Assembly (NCBI RefSeq): GCF_003574355.1 | Contig: NZ_QWLB01000015.1 | Coordinates: 1-64,000 of the forward strand | Source of the DNA: Meiothermus granaticius NBRC 107808 | Lineage (GTDB): Bacteria > Deinococcota > Deinococci > Deinococcales > Thermaceae | Direction: 5' to 3' | DNA: 64,000 nucleotides | Shown here: positions 26,007-35,520 of the stretch, piece by piece | Position numbering within the stretch: position 1 is the first letter of the stretch | Layout: every line of letters starts with the position of its first letter | Made by a program: the position numbers and the translations under genes | Notes under the pieces: model-generated | Seen by the model: the letters and a program-made list of their open reading frames with translations, nothing else | The model's database searches: none | Told to the model about the DNA's origin: nothing

Positions 26007-27173
26007 CAGACTTGACCGTTATTCAGGGTTAAGGCTAGATAGGGGGATGAACTTACGTGAAGCCTTGGTCTCATTGAACGATCCACGCTACCAGAACCGG
26101 CGCTATCCGCTGTGGGGGGTGGTGGCATTAGTGTTGGTGGCCTTTCTGTGCCGAGTGGACTCTCTGCGGGGTGTGGCCCGCTTTGCTCAGGCCAATCCCT
26201 TCCTGTATAAGCCTCTGGGCTTGCGCAAGGCTCCAGGGCGCACCGCCATCGCCCAGCTCATCCGCCGCTTGGACCCGCAGGCGCTGAGTTCAGCCCTACA
26301 ACAGGTCTTTCCCGAACTCTCCCTTCCAGCCTCTTTCCCTACCCCTACCTCTACCCTGGTCGCGGATGGCAAGGTCTTGCGAGGTAGTGCTAAAGGCGAG
26401 AGCCCGGTGGTGCGGGTGGTGGAGCTGTGGTGTGAGGAAGCCCGCCACAGCCTGACCCAAGCCCAGGTCAACAGGCGGGAGGATGAGGCTTTGCTAGGTC
26501 TGTTGGAGCGTATGGGGCTGGAGAGTTTAGCGGGTCGGGTGGTGGCGGCCGACGCGGGCTTCCTCTACCCTCAGGTGGCCGAAGCTATCCGGGCTAAGGG
26601 GAGGATTACCTGCTGAGCCTGAAAGCCAACCAAGCCCAGGCCTTGGAGGCGGTGGAGTGGTTGTTCGCTTGCCTAGACGAGCATCCTCTGCCCGGAGAAA
26701 CCATCGTCCAGTGGGAAGAACTCCGAGACGGGGAGGTGTGGCGCTACCGGGCCTCGGCCTCCCCCCATCTCCCAGAGTGGCTGGACTTCCCTTTCGCCCA
26801 GCAGGCCATGCGCCTGGAGCGTTGGGTGTGGCATAAGCGCACTAAGCAGGAGCGTTACAGCGTGCACTACGCCCTGAGTAGCCTGAGACCCGAGGCGGCG
26901 GGGGCCGGGCGTCTGGGCGAACTTCTGCGCCAACGCTGGGGGGTGGAGAACCGGAACTTCTGGGTACGGGACGTGCTCTTACGCGAGGACCACGCCCAGG
27001 CCCGTGGCACCCTGGCCTTCAATCTCTGTGCCCTACGGACTTTTGTCCTGAACTCCCTCAACCACCGCAAGGTGCAGGCTAAAAAAGCTGCCCTCGAAGC
27101 CTTCTCCTTCAACCCTCTCTCCGCTTTGAGGTTCCTGGGGTTGCATACAAAGGATGTATAGCGGTCAAGTCTG
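26007..27173 (+). mobile_element. ISAs1-like insertion sequence with 10-bp target duplication
   Basis: The element is 1167 bp. Its ends are inverted repeats beginning CAGACTTGACCG (26007-26018 and, inverted, 27162-27173), with a few more matching positions inside. On both sides lies the identical decamer CCCTCTAATC (25997-26006 and 27174-27183), a target duplication of the length usual for ISAs1-type elements. The right copy contains the stop codon of the DUF3422 gene, so insertion was exactly at the end of that gene. The perfect duplication suggests recent arrival. Confidence 0.9.
26047..27161 (+). pseudogene. ISAs1-type transposase, split by one frameshift
   Basis: The first frame (26047-26616, 189 residues) has the N-terminal DDE-associated domain, the first catalytic Asp in VADGKVLRGS near residue 107 and the second in VVAADAGFLYPQ near 169, and then stops after RAKGRITC. 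The second frame (from about 26605 to 27161) continues YLLSLKANQAQALEAV and contains the third acidic residue in NFWVRDVLLREDHAQ. One extra G in the GGGG run near 26600 would join them (KGEDYLLSLKANQ). The element may be inactive, or transposase may be made by frameshifting at that run. Confidence 0.88.
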
Positions 27174-27177
27174 CCCT

Positions 27178-28509
27178 CTAATCCCCCTGATAACGCCCCA
27201 GCAGCCGGTGGTGAATCTGCCGGGTGAGCCACCACACCCCCAGCACCACCGCCGGAATGGCCAGCCCGGCGGCCAGCTCGGGCGAGAGGGACAGGCCCGC
27301 TTCCTTGCCCGCTTTGAATAGGTAGTACAAGAGGCCCACCACGTAGTAGGAGATGGCCGCGATGGAGAGGCCCTCTACGGTGCGCTGGAGCTGGTACTGC
27401 ATCTCCTGGCCGCGCCGGAGCTTGTTCAGCAGTTCCTGGTTCTGGGTTTCCAGGGCAATATCCACGCGGGTGCGGAGCAGCGCCCCGGCCCGCTCGATGC
27501 GCTGGGAGAGGGCCGCCAGGCGGCCTGCGGTGGACTCTACGGTGGCCATGGCCGGGCTGAAGCGGCGCTGCAAGAACTCCCCCAGGGTCTGGGTGCCGGG
27601 GATGGGGGTCTCGCGCAGCTCGGCCAGGCGGGCCTGCACCAGGGCGTGGTAGGCGGCGCTGGCGCTGAAGCGGTAGCTGTGCTCGGCGATGGCGTGCTCG
27701 ACGCGGGCCGCCAGGGCCTCGAGCTCGTCCAGCAGGTCGGCATCGGCCTTGTTGGCGTCGCGGATGCGGGCGGTGATCTGGGCCAGGGCCCGCTCCGACT
27801 CCAGCAGCATGGCCCGCAGGCCCCGCGCCACCGGAAAGCCCAGCAGGGCCATCATGCGGTAGGACTCGAGGGTCAGGAGCCGGGCGGCAATCCGACCCGC
27901 GCGGGTCTCGCTGGTGCCGGGCGGGGCCACCACCACCATGCGCTCGAAGCCGTTCGGAGCTAGGCGAAAGTCGGTCACGACGCAGCTATGCCCACCCCGA
28001 CCCATCACCGAGGCCACCACCGGCCCACCGCCAAACCAGGGGCGGGCCAGTTCCAGGGCCGCCTCCACCGGCCCCTCGAGCATCACCAGCTTGACCGCCG
28101 AGAGGGTCCGGCCCGGCAGGCCGCGCAGCCAGGCGGCATCCACCACCAGGTGGCCCAGCAGGTCGGTCTCGGGGGCGGCCTCGAAGGGGGGCAGGGCCTG
28201 CACCAAGGTATAGGTGCTGAACTCGGTGTGCCGCTCCCAGCGCAGGGAACCCCCGCTCAGGCGCAGCCACAGATAGGTATTGGCCAGCGGGTCCGGCCCA
28301 GGTTCCCCCAGGTCGGCCAGGCGGCGCAGGTGCTCCAGCTCGGCCTCGCGGCCCACCCCCTCGTGCCGCACCGTGACCTGCACCACCAGGGCGGGCAGGC
28401 GGATCTGGGGGGTGGGCCGGGCGTGCAGCTCGTTGTGCAGCTGCGCCCGCAGGGGGTCGTCGGGAGGGAGCACCCCCGCCTCGTGATCGGTCTCAATCCC
28501 GGAACCCAC
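27178..28509 (-). CDS. DUF3422 membrane protein
   Basis: From the GTG at 28509, preceded by GGAGGGG, the product has 443 residues. The N-terminal part carries HNELHARPTPQIRLPALV, typical of DUF3422, and the middle forms a long coiled region (about 240-390). Two membrane segments at the C-terminus read ISYYVVGLLYYLFKAG and ELAAGLAIPAVVLGVWWLTRQIHHRL. The family is predicted to sit in the inner membrane with a large cytosolic domain; no biochemical role is known to me. The stop codon lies in the target duplication of the adjacent IS, and a copy of the gene's 3' end is found at 15920. Confidence 0.88.
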   Translation of the reverse strand: MGSGIETDHEAGVLPPDDPLRAQLHNELHARPTPQIRLPALVVQVTVRHEGVGREAELEHLRRLADLGEPGPDPLANTYLWLRLSGGSLRWERHTEFSTYTLVQALPPFEAAPETDLLGHLVVDAAWLRGLPGRTLSAVKLVMLEGPVEAALELARPWFGGGPVVASVMGRGGHSCVVTDFRLAPNGFERMVVVAPPGTSETRAGRIAARLLTLESYRMMALLGFPVARGLRAMLLESERALAQITARIRDANKADADLLDELEALAARVEHAIAEHSYRFSASAAYHALVQARLAELRETPIPGTQTLGEFLQRRFSPAMATVESTAGRLAALSQRIERAGALLRTRVDIALETQNQELLNKLRRGQEMQYQLQRTVEGLSIAAISYYVVGLLYYLFKAGKEAGLSLSPELAAGLAIPAVVLGVWWLTRQIHHRLLGRYQGD

Positions 28510-28581
28510 TATACCCCTCCCCCCTAAATATACCACCCGGACCCAGCGGGCCCGCTCCGAACCAGCCCCCGCCCTCAGGAC

Positions 28582-28605
28582 AAAGCCCAGGCTTTCGGCC
28601 TGGGC
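28582..28605 (-). terminator. Terminator-like hairpin after the sugar-importer operon
   Basis: On the minus strand GCCCAGGC and GCCTGGGC pair around a five-base loop and are followed by TTTG. The T-run is short, so termination may be weak or bidirectional. It lies 19 bp beyond the stop of the solute-binding protein gene. Confidence 0.5.
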
Positions 28606-28623
28606 GAGGATGCTTCCGGGTCT

Positions 28624-29907
28624 CTAACGGGTGCAGAAGGGCTTCAGCGCCTCATTGACCCGCCTCTGGGCTTCCTTGGTGGCCTCCCTCACGTCCTTGC
28701 GGCCCAGAACGACCGCCTGCTCGGCCTCTGCGATGATGTCCTTGACCTGCTGCAGGCTGTACACCGGAAGCTCGGCCTTGGCGTAGGCCAGCTGCTCTCG
28801 AGCCACCAGGGCTTGGGGCCACTTCTGCGCGTAATCCCGCATCAGGGGCAGGTTCCAGCTGGCCCGGCGGGCCGCCACGTAGCCGGAGTCCAGCGACCAC
28901 TGGGCCTGTAGCTCGGGGCCGGTCATGAACTTGATGAAGCGCAGGGTGGCGTCCCGTTTGGCCGGGTCTGAGCCCTTGAACAGGTAGAAGTTGGCCCCCC
29001 CCGTAGGCACACCGTAGCGGACCAGCTTGGGTTGGAAGGCGGTTCCGAAGGGGAAGCGGGCGTTGTTGCGAATAAAGCCGAGGGAGCCGGTGGAGTGGTA
29101 GATCATCGCCACCTTGCCCGCCGCGAAGTCCCCCGGGGTGCTGCCCCAAGCGATGACCCCTTCGGGGCTAACCCCATACTTGCGGGCGAGGTCGGCCTTG
29201 AACTGCATGGCCTTGCGCACCGGCTCGGTCTCCACCAGCACCCGGCAGCCCTGGCCCGCGGGGTCATAGAGCAGCCCCCCGGCCTGAATGGTCAGGGCCT
29301 CGAGCAGCCAGGTGGAGCGGTCCTCGGTGGGGATGGCCACCCCGTAGCGCTGGACCTGGCCGGAGCTGTCCCGTTTGGTCAGGCGCTTGGCGTACTCCAC
29401 CAGCTCATCCCAGGTCTGGGGGGGCTTTTCCGGATCCAGGCCCGCCTCGCGGAAGGCCTCCTTGTTGTAGTAGAGAATGGGGGTGGAGCGCTGAAACGGC
29501 AGGCTGTAGACCTTGCCCTCGAGCTTGGAGTTCATCATGAAGGCAGGGAAAAAGTCCTGCACAGCCTGCTTTAGATCGTTATCCTTAGCCATGTAGGCAT
29601 CAAAGGACTCGATGGCGTCCATGGCCAGCAGGGTGTAGAGCTGCTGGGAGAGCAGTATCGCGGTGTCCGGAGGGTTCCCGGCCCGGATGGAGGCGACCAC
29701 CTTGGCCTGGTTTTCCTCGTAGTTGCCGCCAAAGACGGTGTTTACCTTGATGTTGGGGTTACGCTTCTCAAACTCATTGACGTACCCCTCGATGAACCGG
29801 GCCAGCGGCCCCGCCACCCCTACGGGGTAGTAGAAGGTGAGGGTGGTTTGTTGCGCCAAACCCAGCCCCAGGACCCCCAAGATACCGAACAGCACCTTTC
29901 TTATCAT
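28624..29907 (-). CDS. UgpB-type solute-binding protein of a sugar or polyol ABC importer
   Basis: The 427-residue protein begins with a signal peptide (IRKVLFGILGVLGLGLAQ) and has the family-1 binding-protein fold: TLTFYYPVGVAGPLARFIEGYVNEF, KVVASIRAGNPPDTAILLS, YSLPFQRSTPILYYNKEAFREAGLDP, and IYHSTGSLGFI near 275. The 'PFxxSTPxLYYN' stretch is typical of the glycerol-3-phosphate/UgpB branch, but the ligand cannot be fixed from sequence. It is the third gene of a minus-strand operon with two permeases. No ATPase is encoded here, so a shared MsmK/UgpC-type ATPase elsewhere is likely. Confidence 0.88.
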   Translation of the reverse strand: MIRKVLFGILGVLGLGLAQQTTLTFYYPVGVAGPLARFIEGYVNEFEKRNPNIKVNTVFGGNYEENQAKVVASIRAGNPPDTAILLSQQLYTLLAMDAIESFDAYMAKDNDLKQAVQDFFPAFMMNSKLEGKVYSLPFQRSTPILYYNKEAFREAGLDPEKPPQTWDELVEYAKRLTKRDSSGQVQRYGVAIPTEDRSTWLLEALTIQAGGLLYDPAGQGCRVLVETEPVRKAMQFKADLARKYGVSPEGVIAWGSTPGDFAAGKVAMIYHSTGSLGFIRNNARFPFGTAFQPKLVRYGVPTGGANFYLFKGSDPAKRDATLRFIKFMTGPELQAQWSLDSGYVAARRASWNLPLMRDYAQKWPQALVAREQLAYAKAELPVYSLQQVKDIIAEAEQAVVLGRKDVREATKEAQRRVNEALKPFCTR

Positions 29908-29922
29908 GTTTTACCCCTCCTG

Positions 29923-30774
29923 CTAACCTTTCAGCCCACTCCGGGCAAAGGCCTCCACAAAGTTCCGTTGAAAGAACGCGAAAGCGGCCACCATCGGAAG
30001 CGCCACCAACACCGCGCCCGCCGCGATGAGCCCCCACTCCATCCCGCTCTCCGCCGAGCGGGCGAAGCTGGCAAAGCCAAGGGAGAGAACCCGCTTGTCG
30101 GTGCTTTGAAGCACCACCAAGGGCCAGAGAAACTCATTCCAGTGGTAGACCAGGCTGACCAGGGCAAACGCGGCCAGTTGCGGGCGTACCATGGGCAGCA
30201 AGATGCGCCAGAGGATCTGCCCGGAAGTGGCCCCGTCCACTCGAGCGGCCTCGATCAACTCCCGGGGAATCTGCAAGAACCCTTGACGCAGGAGGAACGC
30301 CCCGGTAGCTGAGGCCACATAGGGCAGGACCAGGGCGGTCAGGGTATCGGCCAGGCCCAGGCGTTGGATGATGAGGAAGTTGGGCAGGATCAGGGTGGAG
30401 GGCGGAAGGAAGAGCTGCACCAGGATCAGGTAAAACCAGGCGTTGCGCCCCCGGGTTTTCAGATGAGCCAAGGCAAACCCCGCCATGGTCACGGTCACCA
30501 CCTGCGCCAGCAGCAGGCCGAAAGTGAACAGCAGGGTGTTCCAGTACAGCCGGGGGAAATCGGCGGAGGCCCAGGCCGTACGGAAGTTCTCCAGGGTAAA
30601 TCCGCCCAGCTCCCCTCGGTTCAGCTCTGCGGTGGGGGTAAACGCGGCCAGGAGGGTGAAGCCTGCGATAACCAAGTACGGCAGGGCCAGCAGGAGGGCC
30701 GGGAGGTCCCGCCAACTTGATCGGGCGGGCGGTCGGGCAGCCCGGGGCCTGGATAGGGCCCGGCTATGCGTCAT
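29923..30774 (-). CDS. Sugar ABC importer permease, MalG/UgpE type
   Basis: The 283-residue protein has six predicted membrane segments and the ATPase-coupling EAA loop EAARVDGATSGQILWRILLPMVRP near 192-215. The N-terminus before the first segment is unusually Arg-rich (SRALSRPRAARPPARSSW). Its start overlaps the upstream permease by 11 bp, and 15 bp separate it from the binding-protein gene. It forms the inner-membrane channel with the next permease. Confidence 0.9.
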   Translation of the reverse strand: MTHSRALSRPRAARPPARSSWRDLPALLLALPYLVIAGFTLLAAFTPTAELNRGELGGFTLENFRTAWASADFPRLYWNTLLFTFGLLLAQVVTVTMAGFALAHLKTRGRNAWFYLILVQLFLPPSTLILPNFLIIQRLGLADTLTALVLPYVASATGAFLLRQGFLQIPRELIEAARVDGATSGQILWRILLPMVRPQLAAFALVSLVYHWNEFLWPLVVLQSTDKRVLSLGFASFARSAESGMEWGLIAAGAVLVALPMVAAFAFFQRNFVEAFARSGLKG

Positions 30775-31579
30775 AATGCACCCCCCTTTCCAGGCGAGGT
30801 AAGGCCAGCAGGGCCAGCAGGGTAAGGGTGACCAGGAGCACCAGGGTCAGGGCTCCGGCCTGGGGGAAATCGAAGTATTCAAACCCCAGGACATACACCC
30901 GGTACAGCAGGTGGTCGGTAGCCCCTACGGGCCCCCCTTTGGTGAGCACGAAGATCTGGTCCACGCTGCGCAGGGCCGCTAGGGTGGCCATCACCCCCAC
31001 GAAGAAGGTGGTGGGGGACAGCAGGGGTAAGGTGACCCGGAAGAAGCTGGCCACGCGGCCCGCCCCATCCACCCGAGCCGCCTCCACCAGCTCTTTAGGG
31101 ATGGTCTGGAGCCCGGCCAGATAGTAGAGCATGTACAGGCCCGCATCCTTCAAAACCCCAATCATGGACACGCTGAGGAAGGCCCCCAGGGGATCACCCA
31201 GCGGGTTTTGCCAGCCCAGGGCCCGCAGGAACCCCTGGAGCGGTCCCAAGGGATTGAGGAGGTACAAGAACACCGCTGCAAAGGCCACGGTGGGCAGGAT
31301 GACCGGGTGGAACACCAGGCTCCGGACCAGCAAGCGGATCCTCGAGTCCCCCTCTACGGCGACGGCGGCCAGAAGCCCAAGCCCAATGGAGAGGGGCACG
31401 GTGATGAGGGCGTAAAGCCCGGTAACCCGAAGGGCGTTCAGGTTTTCTGGGCTCATAAGGTTCCTGAGGCTGGGTAAGCCCTCCCAAGCCGTGAGCAGGA
31501 AGGGGAAGTAGGTAAAGCTGAGGAGAAAGAAAAGGGTTGGGATCAGAAAGATCCATGCGCCTCTCAAGGGTCTACCCAT
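30764..31579 (-). CDS. Sugar ABC importer permease, MalF/UgpA type
   Basis: The 271-residue protein has six predicted membrane segments and the EAA loop EAARVDGAGRVASFFRVTLPLLSP near 182-205. It is the first gene of the importer operon. Its start is 170 bp from the divergent IclR-type gene, and the space between holds two palindromes that could be operators, so the IclR protein may control this operon as well. Confidence 0.9.
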   Translation of the reverse strand: MGRPLRGAWIFLIPTLFFLLSFTYFPFLLTAWEGLPSLRNLMSPENLNALRVTGLYALITVPLSIGLGLLAAVAVEGDSRIRLLVRSLVFHPVILPTVAFAAVFLYLLNPLGPLQGFLRALGWQNPLGDPLGAFLSVSMIGVLKDAGLYMLYYLAGLQTIPKELVEAARVDGAGRVASFFRVTLPLLSPTTFFVGVMATLAALRSVDQIFVLTKGGPVGATDHLLYRVYVLGFEYFDFPQAGALTLVLLVTLTLLALLALPRLERGVHYDA

Positions 31580-31676
31580 TCCAGGCGGGATGCTACCGAC
31601 CCTTTGTCAAACGAGCGTCAAAGCCATCCTCTCAGGCATACAGGGCCGCACGCACCTGAAGAATTTCTCATCCATC

Positions 31677-31738
31677 TCATTTTTTCTTCGAGAAAACTGT
31701 GCCGTAGCAAATATAAACCAGCGTTTCATAAGTGAAAC
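31677..31738. promoter_or_regulatory. IclR-type operators between the sugar importer and the iclR-like gene
   Basis: At 31723-31738 is a perfect palindrome, GTTTCA-TAAG-TGAAAC, 11 bp before the probable iclR start, with a TATAAA at about 31712 just upstream. At about 31682-31696 is a second near-palindrome, TTTTC-TTCGA-GAAAA. Both have the size and TTTC/GAAA arms common in IclR-family sites, and both lie where autoregulation and control of the divergent operon would be expected. Confidence 0.6.
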
Positions 31739-31749
31739 AATGGAGGGCG

Positions 31750-32538
31750 ATGAAAGAACCCCCGACTACCCCCGCCGTACATGTGGCCCTTCGAATCCTG
31801 GATGTGCTAGCCCGTGCCGACCAACCCCTCACCCTTTCTCAGGTCAGCCGGCAGACCGGGGCGCCCAAGGCCTCAGTGTATCGAACCCTCTCTTCTCTGC
31901 ATGCAGAGCGGATGGTCGAGATGGAGCAGGGGGGGTACCGCATCGGCCCCAAGGTGCTGGAGTACAGCGCGGCTTACGCCCGTAATCTGGACATCGTGCA
32001 GGTGTTTCAGCGGGTCGCCGCGCAGATCGTCCAGGAAATTGACGAAACCGTGCAGATCGCCCGCCTCGAGCAGCAGGAGGTCGTTTTCATCGCCAAGGTG
32101 GACTGCTCCCGGCTGGTTCGCCCGGCCACCTTTGTGGGGCGGCGGGTTCCGGCTTTCGCAACCGCTGTGGGCAAGGTGCTCCTAGCGGAGAAGCGGGAGG
32201 AGGAGCTTTTTGGGCTGTTCCCTCAAGAGCTGTTGCCAAAGCTCACGCCCTACACCATCCCCTCTCGCCATGAGCTTTTCAAAGAGCTCATGCGGGTGCG
32301 CGAGCGGGGCTATGCCAGTACCCGCCAGGAAAGCACCCGCAACCTGTGCTGCTTAGGGGCGCCGGTTCGCGACGGTTCGGGCCAGGCCATCGCGGCCCTG
32401 AGCGTGTGCATGGCGACCGAGGAGCCCGAGCCTGAGCGGCGGGATCGGGCGCTGCAGTTTCTGTTATGGGGTGCAAAGGAGATCTCTGCGCGGTTGGGCT
32501 GGTTCGAGACCGAAGAGAAGATCCTTGAACCAAGCTGA
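31750..32538 (+). CDS. IclR-family transcriptional regulator
   Basis: The ATG at 31750 follows GGAGGG directly; a GTG at 31732 would add six residues. The 262-residue product has an N-terminal winged helix (HVALRILDVLARADQPLTLSQVSRQTGAPKASVYRTLSSL) and the C-terminal IclR effector domain, with GRRVPAFATAVGKVLLAE and YASTRQESTRNLCCLGAPVRDGSG. It is 17 bp upstream of proX and divergent from the sugar importer, so it may govern either or both. Confidence 0.9.
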   Translation: MKEPPTTPAVHVALRILDVLARADQPLTLSQVSRQTGAPKASVYRTLSSLHAERMVEMEQGGYRIGPKVLEYSAAYARNLDIVQVFQRVAAQIVQEIDETVQIARLEQQEVVFIAKVDCSRLVRPATFVGRRVPAFATAVGKVLLAEKREEELFGLFPQELLPKLTPYTIPSRHELFKELMRVRERGYASTRQESTRNLCCLGAPVRDGSGQAIAALSVCMATEEPEPERRDRALQFLLWGAKEISARLGWFETEEKILEPS

Positions 32539-32555
32539 AAGGTGAGGAGAGTCGT

Positions 32556-33584
32556 ATGAAGAGAGCACTTTGGGGGCTGTTGGCGGCAGCGGGCGTAGGT
32601 TTGGTAGCAGGGGCCATGGCGCAGAGCCCGTCGGCGTACTGCGCCTCGGGCAAACCGGTGAAGTTTGCCGGGATCACCTGGGAAAGCGGCCAGTTCACCA
32701 CCGAGCTGGTTCGTTACATCCTGGAAAAAGGCTATGGCTGCAAGACCGAGGTGGTACCGGGCAGCACCGCCGTCACCGAGACCGCGCTGGTCGCGGGGGA
32801 CCTGCAGATCTGGGCCGAGCAGTGGGAAGGCGTAAGCGCCATTGTCAACAAGGGCATTGCTGAGGGCAAGGTGCGGCTGGTGGGCGACATTCTGGATGGG
32901 GGTACGATCGAGGGATGGTTTGTCCCCACCTATGTCATCAAGGGCGACCCCAAGCGTAATATCAAACCCATGGCCCCTGATCTGAAATCCGTGGCCGACC
33001 TGGTCAAGTACAAGTCCCTGTTCAAGGACGATGAGCGGCCCAATATGGGGCGTTTTTATAACTGCCCGGTAGGCTGGGCTTGCGAGAAGACCAACAACCA
33101 GAAGCTGATCGCCTACGGGCTGGACAAGGACTTTGTGAACTTCAAGCCGGGCAACGGGGCCGGGCTCGATGCGGCCATCGCGGGCGCGTATGAGAAGGGC
33201 CAGCCCATCGTGTTTTACTACTGGGCCCCCACCGGATTCATGTCCCGCTTTGACTTCACCCAGCTGCAAGAGCCCAAGTACAACGAGGTCTGCTACAAGA
33301 CCCTGACCGACCCGGCCAATCCCAAGCCCTGCGGCTCCGCTACGCCCTCCACCAAGCTCAAGTTTGGGGTATCCAACACCCTGCCCGCCAGCGATGCCAT
33401 CAACGCGCTCTTGGGCAAGGTCCAGTTCCCGCTGGCCTTCTTCAACAAGGTGATCTCCGAGATCAGCGATGCCAAAAAGCCCCCCGCGCAGGTGGCCAAG
33501 GAGTTCTTGATCGGCCAGGAGGCCCTCTGGACCAAGTGGGTACCGGCGGATGTGGCCGCCAAAGTGCAGGCCAGCCTCAAGTGA
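32556..33584 (+). CDS. proX: Quaternary-amine (glycine betaine/choline/proline betaine) ABC binding protein
   Basis: The 342-residue protein has a signal peptide (to AGAMAQ near 23) and the OpuAC/ProX fold: VKFAGITWESGQFTTELVRYILEKGYG, TETALVAGDLQIWAEQWEG, GWFVPTYVIKGDP, and several Trp/Tyr residues (GWAC, FYYWAPTGF) of the kind that form the aromatic cage for a quaternary ammonium group. Six cysteines in the mature part are unusual and could form disulfides. It is first in proXWV, with the ribosome site GGTGAGGAG. Confidence 0.9.
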   Translation: MKRALWGLLAAAGVGLVAGAMAQSPSAYCASGKPVKFAGITWESGQFTTELVRYILEKGYGCKTEVVPGSTAVTETALVAGDLQIWAEQWEGVSAIVNKGIAEGKVRLVGDILDGGTIEGWFVPTYVIKGDPKRNIKPMAPDLKSVADLVKYKSLFKDDERPNMGRFYNCPVGWACEKTNNQKLIAYGLDKDFVNFKPGNGAGLDAAIAGAYEKGQPIVFYYWAPTGFMSRFDFTQLQEPKYNEVCYKTLTDPANPKPCGSATPSTKLKFGVSNTLPASDAINALLGKVQFPLAFFNKVISEISDAKKPPAQVAKEFLIGQEALWTKWVPADVAAKVQASLK

Positions 33585-33661
33585 CCATAACCAGGGGGTG
33601 GGGATAGGGAACCCAGAACGCTGGGGATTCCTTGCTCCCCCCTCCCCTCTCTAGGGATGCC

Positions 33662-34561
33662 ATGTTCATCAACATCAGCTTCGCCCCGGTCGAAACCGCC
33701 TTCCGTGAGTTCGTAAGCCACTACGGCTTTATCTTTGATGCCATCAAGGGGGTCTTGCTCCAGGTCTTTCTGGTACCGCTCGAGGATGCCCTGCGGGGAG
33801 CCCCCCCCTGGCTGATCCTGCTGGGGGTGGGCCTGATCGCCTACCACGCCACCCGACACTGGCTGCCCCCCTTGTTTTATGTGTTGTGCTTGTATCTGGT
33901 GGGGTGTTTCGGGTTGTGGGACAAGCTGATGTCCACCACCGCGCTGATGCTGGTCTCCACCGCGATCTGCGTGGTGTTCGGGATCCCCATCGGGATTCTG
34001 ATCTCGCGCAGCAACTGGCTACGGGCCATCGCCCTCCCCATCCTCGATGTGATGCAGACCATGCCCAGCTTCGTCTACCTGATACCCATGATCTTCCTGT
34101 GGGGGGTGGGGCAGGTCTCGGCCATTTTCGCCATCGTGGTGTACGCCATTCCGCCGCTGATCCGCCTGACCGACCTGGGCATCCGCCAGGTGGACCGGGA
34201 GGTGGTGGAGGCCGCGACCTCCTTTGGCACCACCCCCTGGCAGCTGCTGCTCAATGTGCAGCTGCCGCTGGCCCGGCCCAGCATCATGGCCGGCATCAAC
34301 CAGACCGTGATGATGGCCCTGGCCATGGTGGTGCTGGCCACCCTGATCGGGGCCCGCGGCCTGGGCGAGACCGTGAACCAGGGGATTGCTAACCTCGAGA
34401 TCGGCACCGGGCTGCAGGGCGGGGTGGCCATCGTGCTGCTGGCCATCGTGATTGACCGAATCACCCAGGCCTATGGCATGGACGCCCGCCAACGCCGCCA
34501 GCGCCTGCTCAAAGGGGGTAGTTTTGCCAACTTCCAGCGCACCACCGGGGAGAAGGCATGA
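33662..34561 (+). CDS. proW: Quaternary-amine ABC importer permease
   Basis: The 299-residue protein from ATG 33662 (preceded by AGGGATGCC) has about seven membrane segments and the ProW coupling loop [28 protein letters not shown], followed by [32 protein letters not shown], a hallmark of the OpuA/ProW family. It overlaps proV by 4 bp. The start shown avoids an upstream extension of ten residues that has no ribosome site. Confidence 0.92.
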   Translation: MFINISFAPVETAFREFVSHYGFIFDAIKGVLLQVFLVPLEDALRGAPPWLILLGVGLIAYHATRHWLPPLFYVLCLYLVGCFGLWDKLMSTTALMLVSTAICVVFGIPIGILISRSNWLRAIALPILDVMQTMPSFVYLIPMIFLWGVGQVSAIFAIVVYAIPPLIRLTDLGIRQVDREVVEAATSFGTTPWQLLLNVQLPLARPSIMAGINQTVMMALAMVVLATLIGARGLGETVNQGIANLEIGTGLQGGVAIVLLAIVIDRITQAYGMDARQRRQRLLKGGSFANFQRTTGEKA

Positions 34562-35406
34562 ACAAGATCGAGGTGCGTCAGGTCTATAAAGTCTTTGGCG
34601 CCCAGGAAAAGGCCGGCCTGGCCCTGGCGCTGCAGGGCCTTGGGAAGGACAAAGTCCTGTATCAAACCAGCTGCACCCTCGCCCTGCAAGACGTCACCCT
34701 TTCCATTCCAGCCGGGCAGGTTTTCGTGATCATGGGGCTTTCGGGCTCGGGCAAGTCCACCCTGATCCGGCTCTTCAATGGGCTGATCCGGCCCAGCGCC
34801 GGCGAGATCCTGCTGGACGGGCAGGATGTGGCCAGACTGGACGCCAGGGGCCTGCGGGAGCTGCGGCGGCACAAGGTCAGCATGGTGTTCCAGGGCTTCG
34901 GCCTACTGCCCCACAAGACCACCCTCGAGAACGCCGCCTTCGCCCTCCTGACCCGAGGGGAGCCCAAGGACAAGGCCCTGGAGGCCGGGCGGCTGTGGCT
35001 CGATCGGGTCGGGCTCAAGGGCTATGAGGCCAAATATCCCGATGAACTCTCGGGCGGGATGCGGCAGCGGGTGGGCCTGGCCCGGGCCCTGGCCGCCGAT
35101 CCCGAGGTGCTGCTGATGGACGAGGCCTTCAGCGCCCTGGACCCGCTCATCCGCACCGACATGCAGGACCAGCTCCTGCAGCTGCAAAAGGACCTGCACA
35201 AGACCATCATCTTTGTCACCCACGACCTCGACGAGGCCCTGCGCATCGGCAACCAGATCGCCATCCTCTACCACGGGCGGCTGGTGCAGGTCGGCTCGCC
35301 GCAGGAGATCCTGACCCGGCCCGCCAACGACTATGTGCGGCGCTTCGTGGAGAAGCGGGCGGGCCAACCCCAAGCGGCCCCCGCGGAGGGTCCCGCCAGC
35401 GGCTAA
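34558..35406 (+). CDS. proV: Quaternary-amine ABC importer ATPase, without CBS domains
   Basis: The 282-residue ATPase has Walker [10 protein letters not shown] near 61-69, the signature [16 protein letters not shown] near 163, Walker [14 protein letters not shown] and the switch histidine in VTHDLDEAL. Escherichia coli ProV and Bacillus OpuAA carry about 100 further residues with two CBS domains that sense ionic strength. Here the protein ends soon after the ATPase core, so osmotic gating by CBS is absent. This fits uptake for catabolism better than for osmoprotection. Confidence 0.92.
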   Translation: MNKIEVRQVYKVFGAQEKAGLALALQGLGKDKVLYQTSCTLALQDVTLSIPAGQVFVIMGLSGSGKSTLIRLFNGLIRPSAGEILLDGQDVARLDARGLRELRRHKVSMVFQGFGLLPHKTTLENAAFALLTRGEPKDKALEAGRLWLDRVGLKGYEAKYPDELSGGMRQRVGLARALAADPEVLLMDEAFSALDPLIRTDMQDQLLQLQKDLHKTIIFVTHDLDEALRIGNQIAILYHGRLVQVGSPQEILTRPANDYVRRFVEKRAGQPQAAPAEGPASG

Positions 35407-35520
35407 GGGCTCGCCGGCCTCGAGCGATCCGGGCAACCGCGGCTCCCCCCCAACCAATTGCTGAAACACGGTTTTATCTATGGAACAAATCCTCAACTTC
35501 CCACACAGGAGGCCCAGGGC

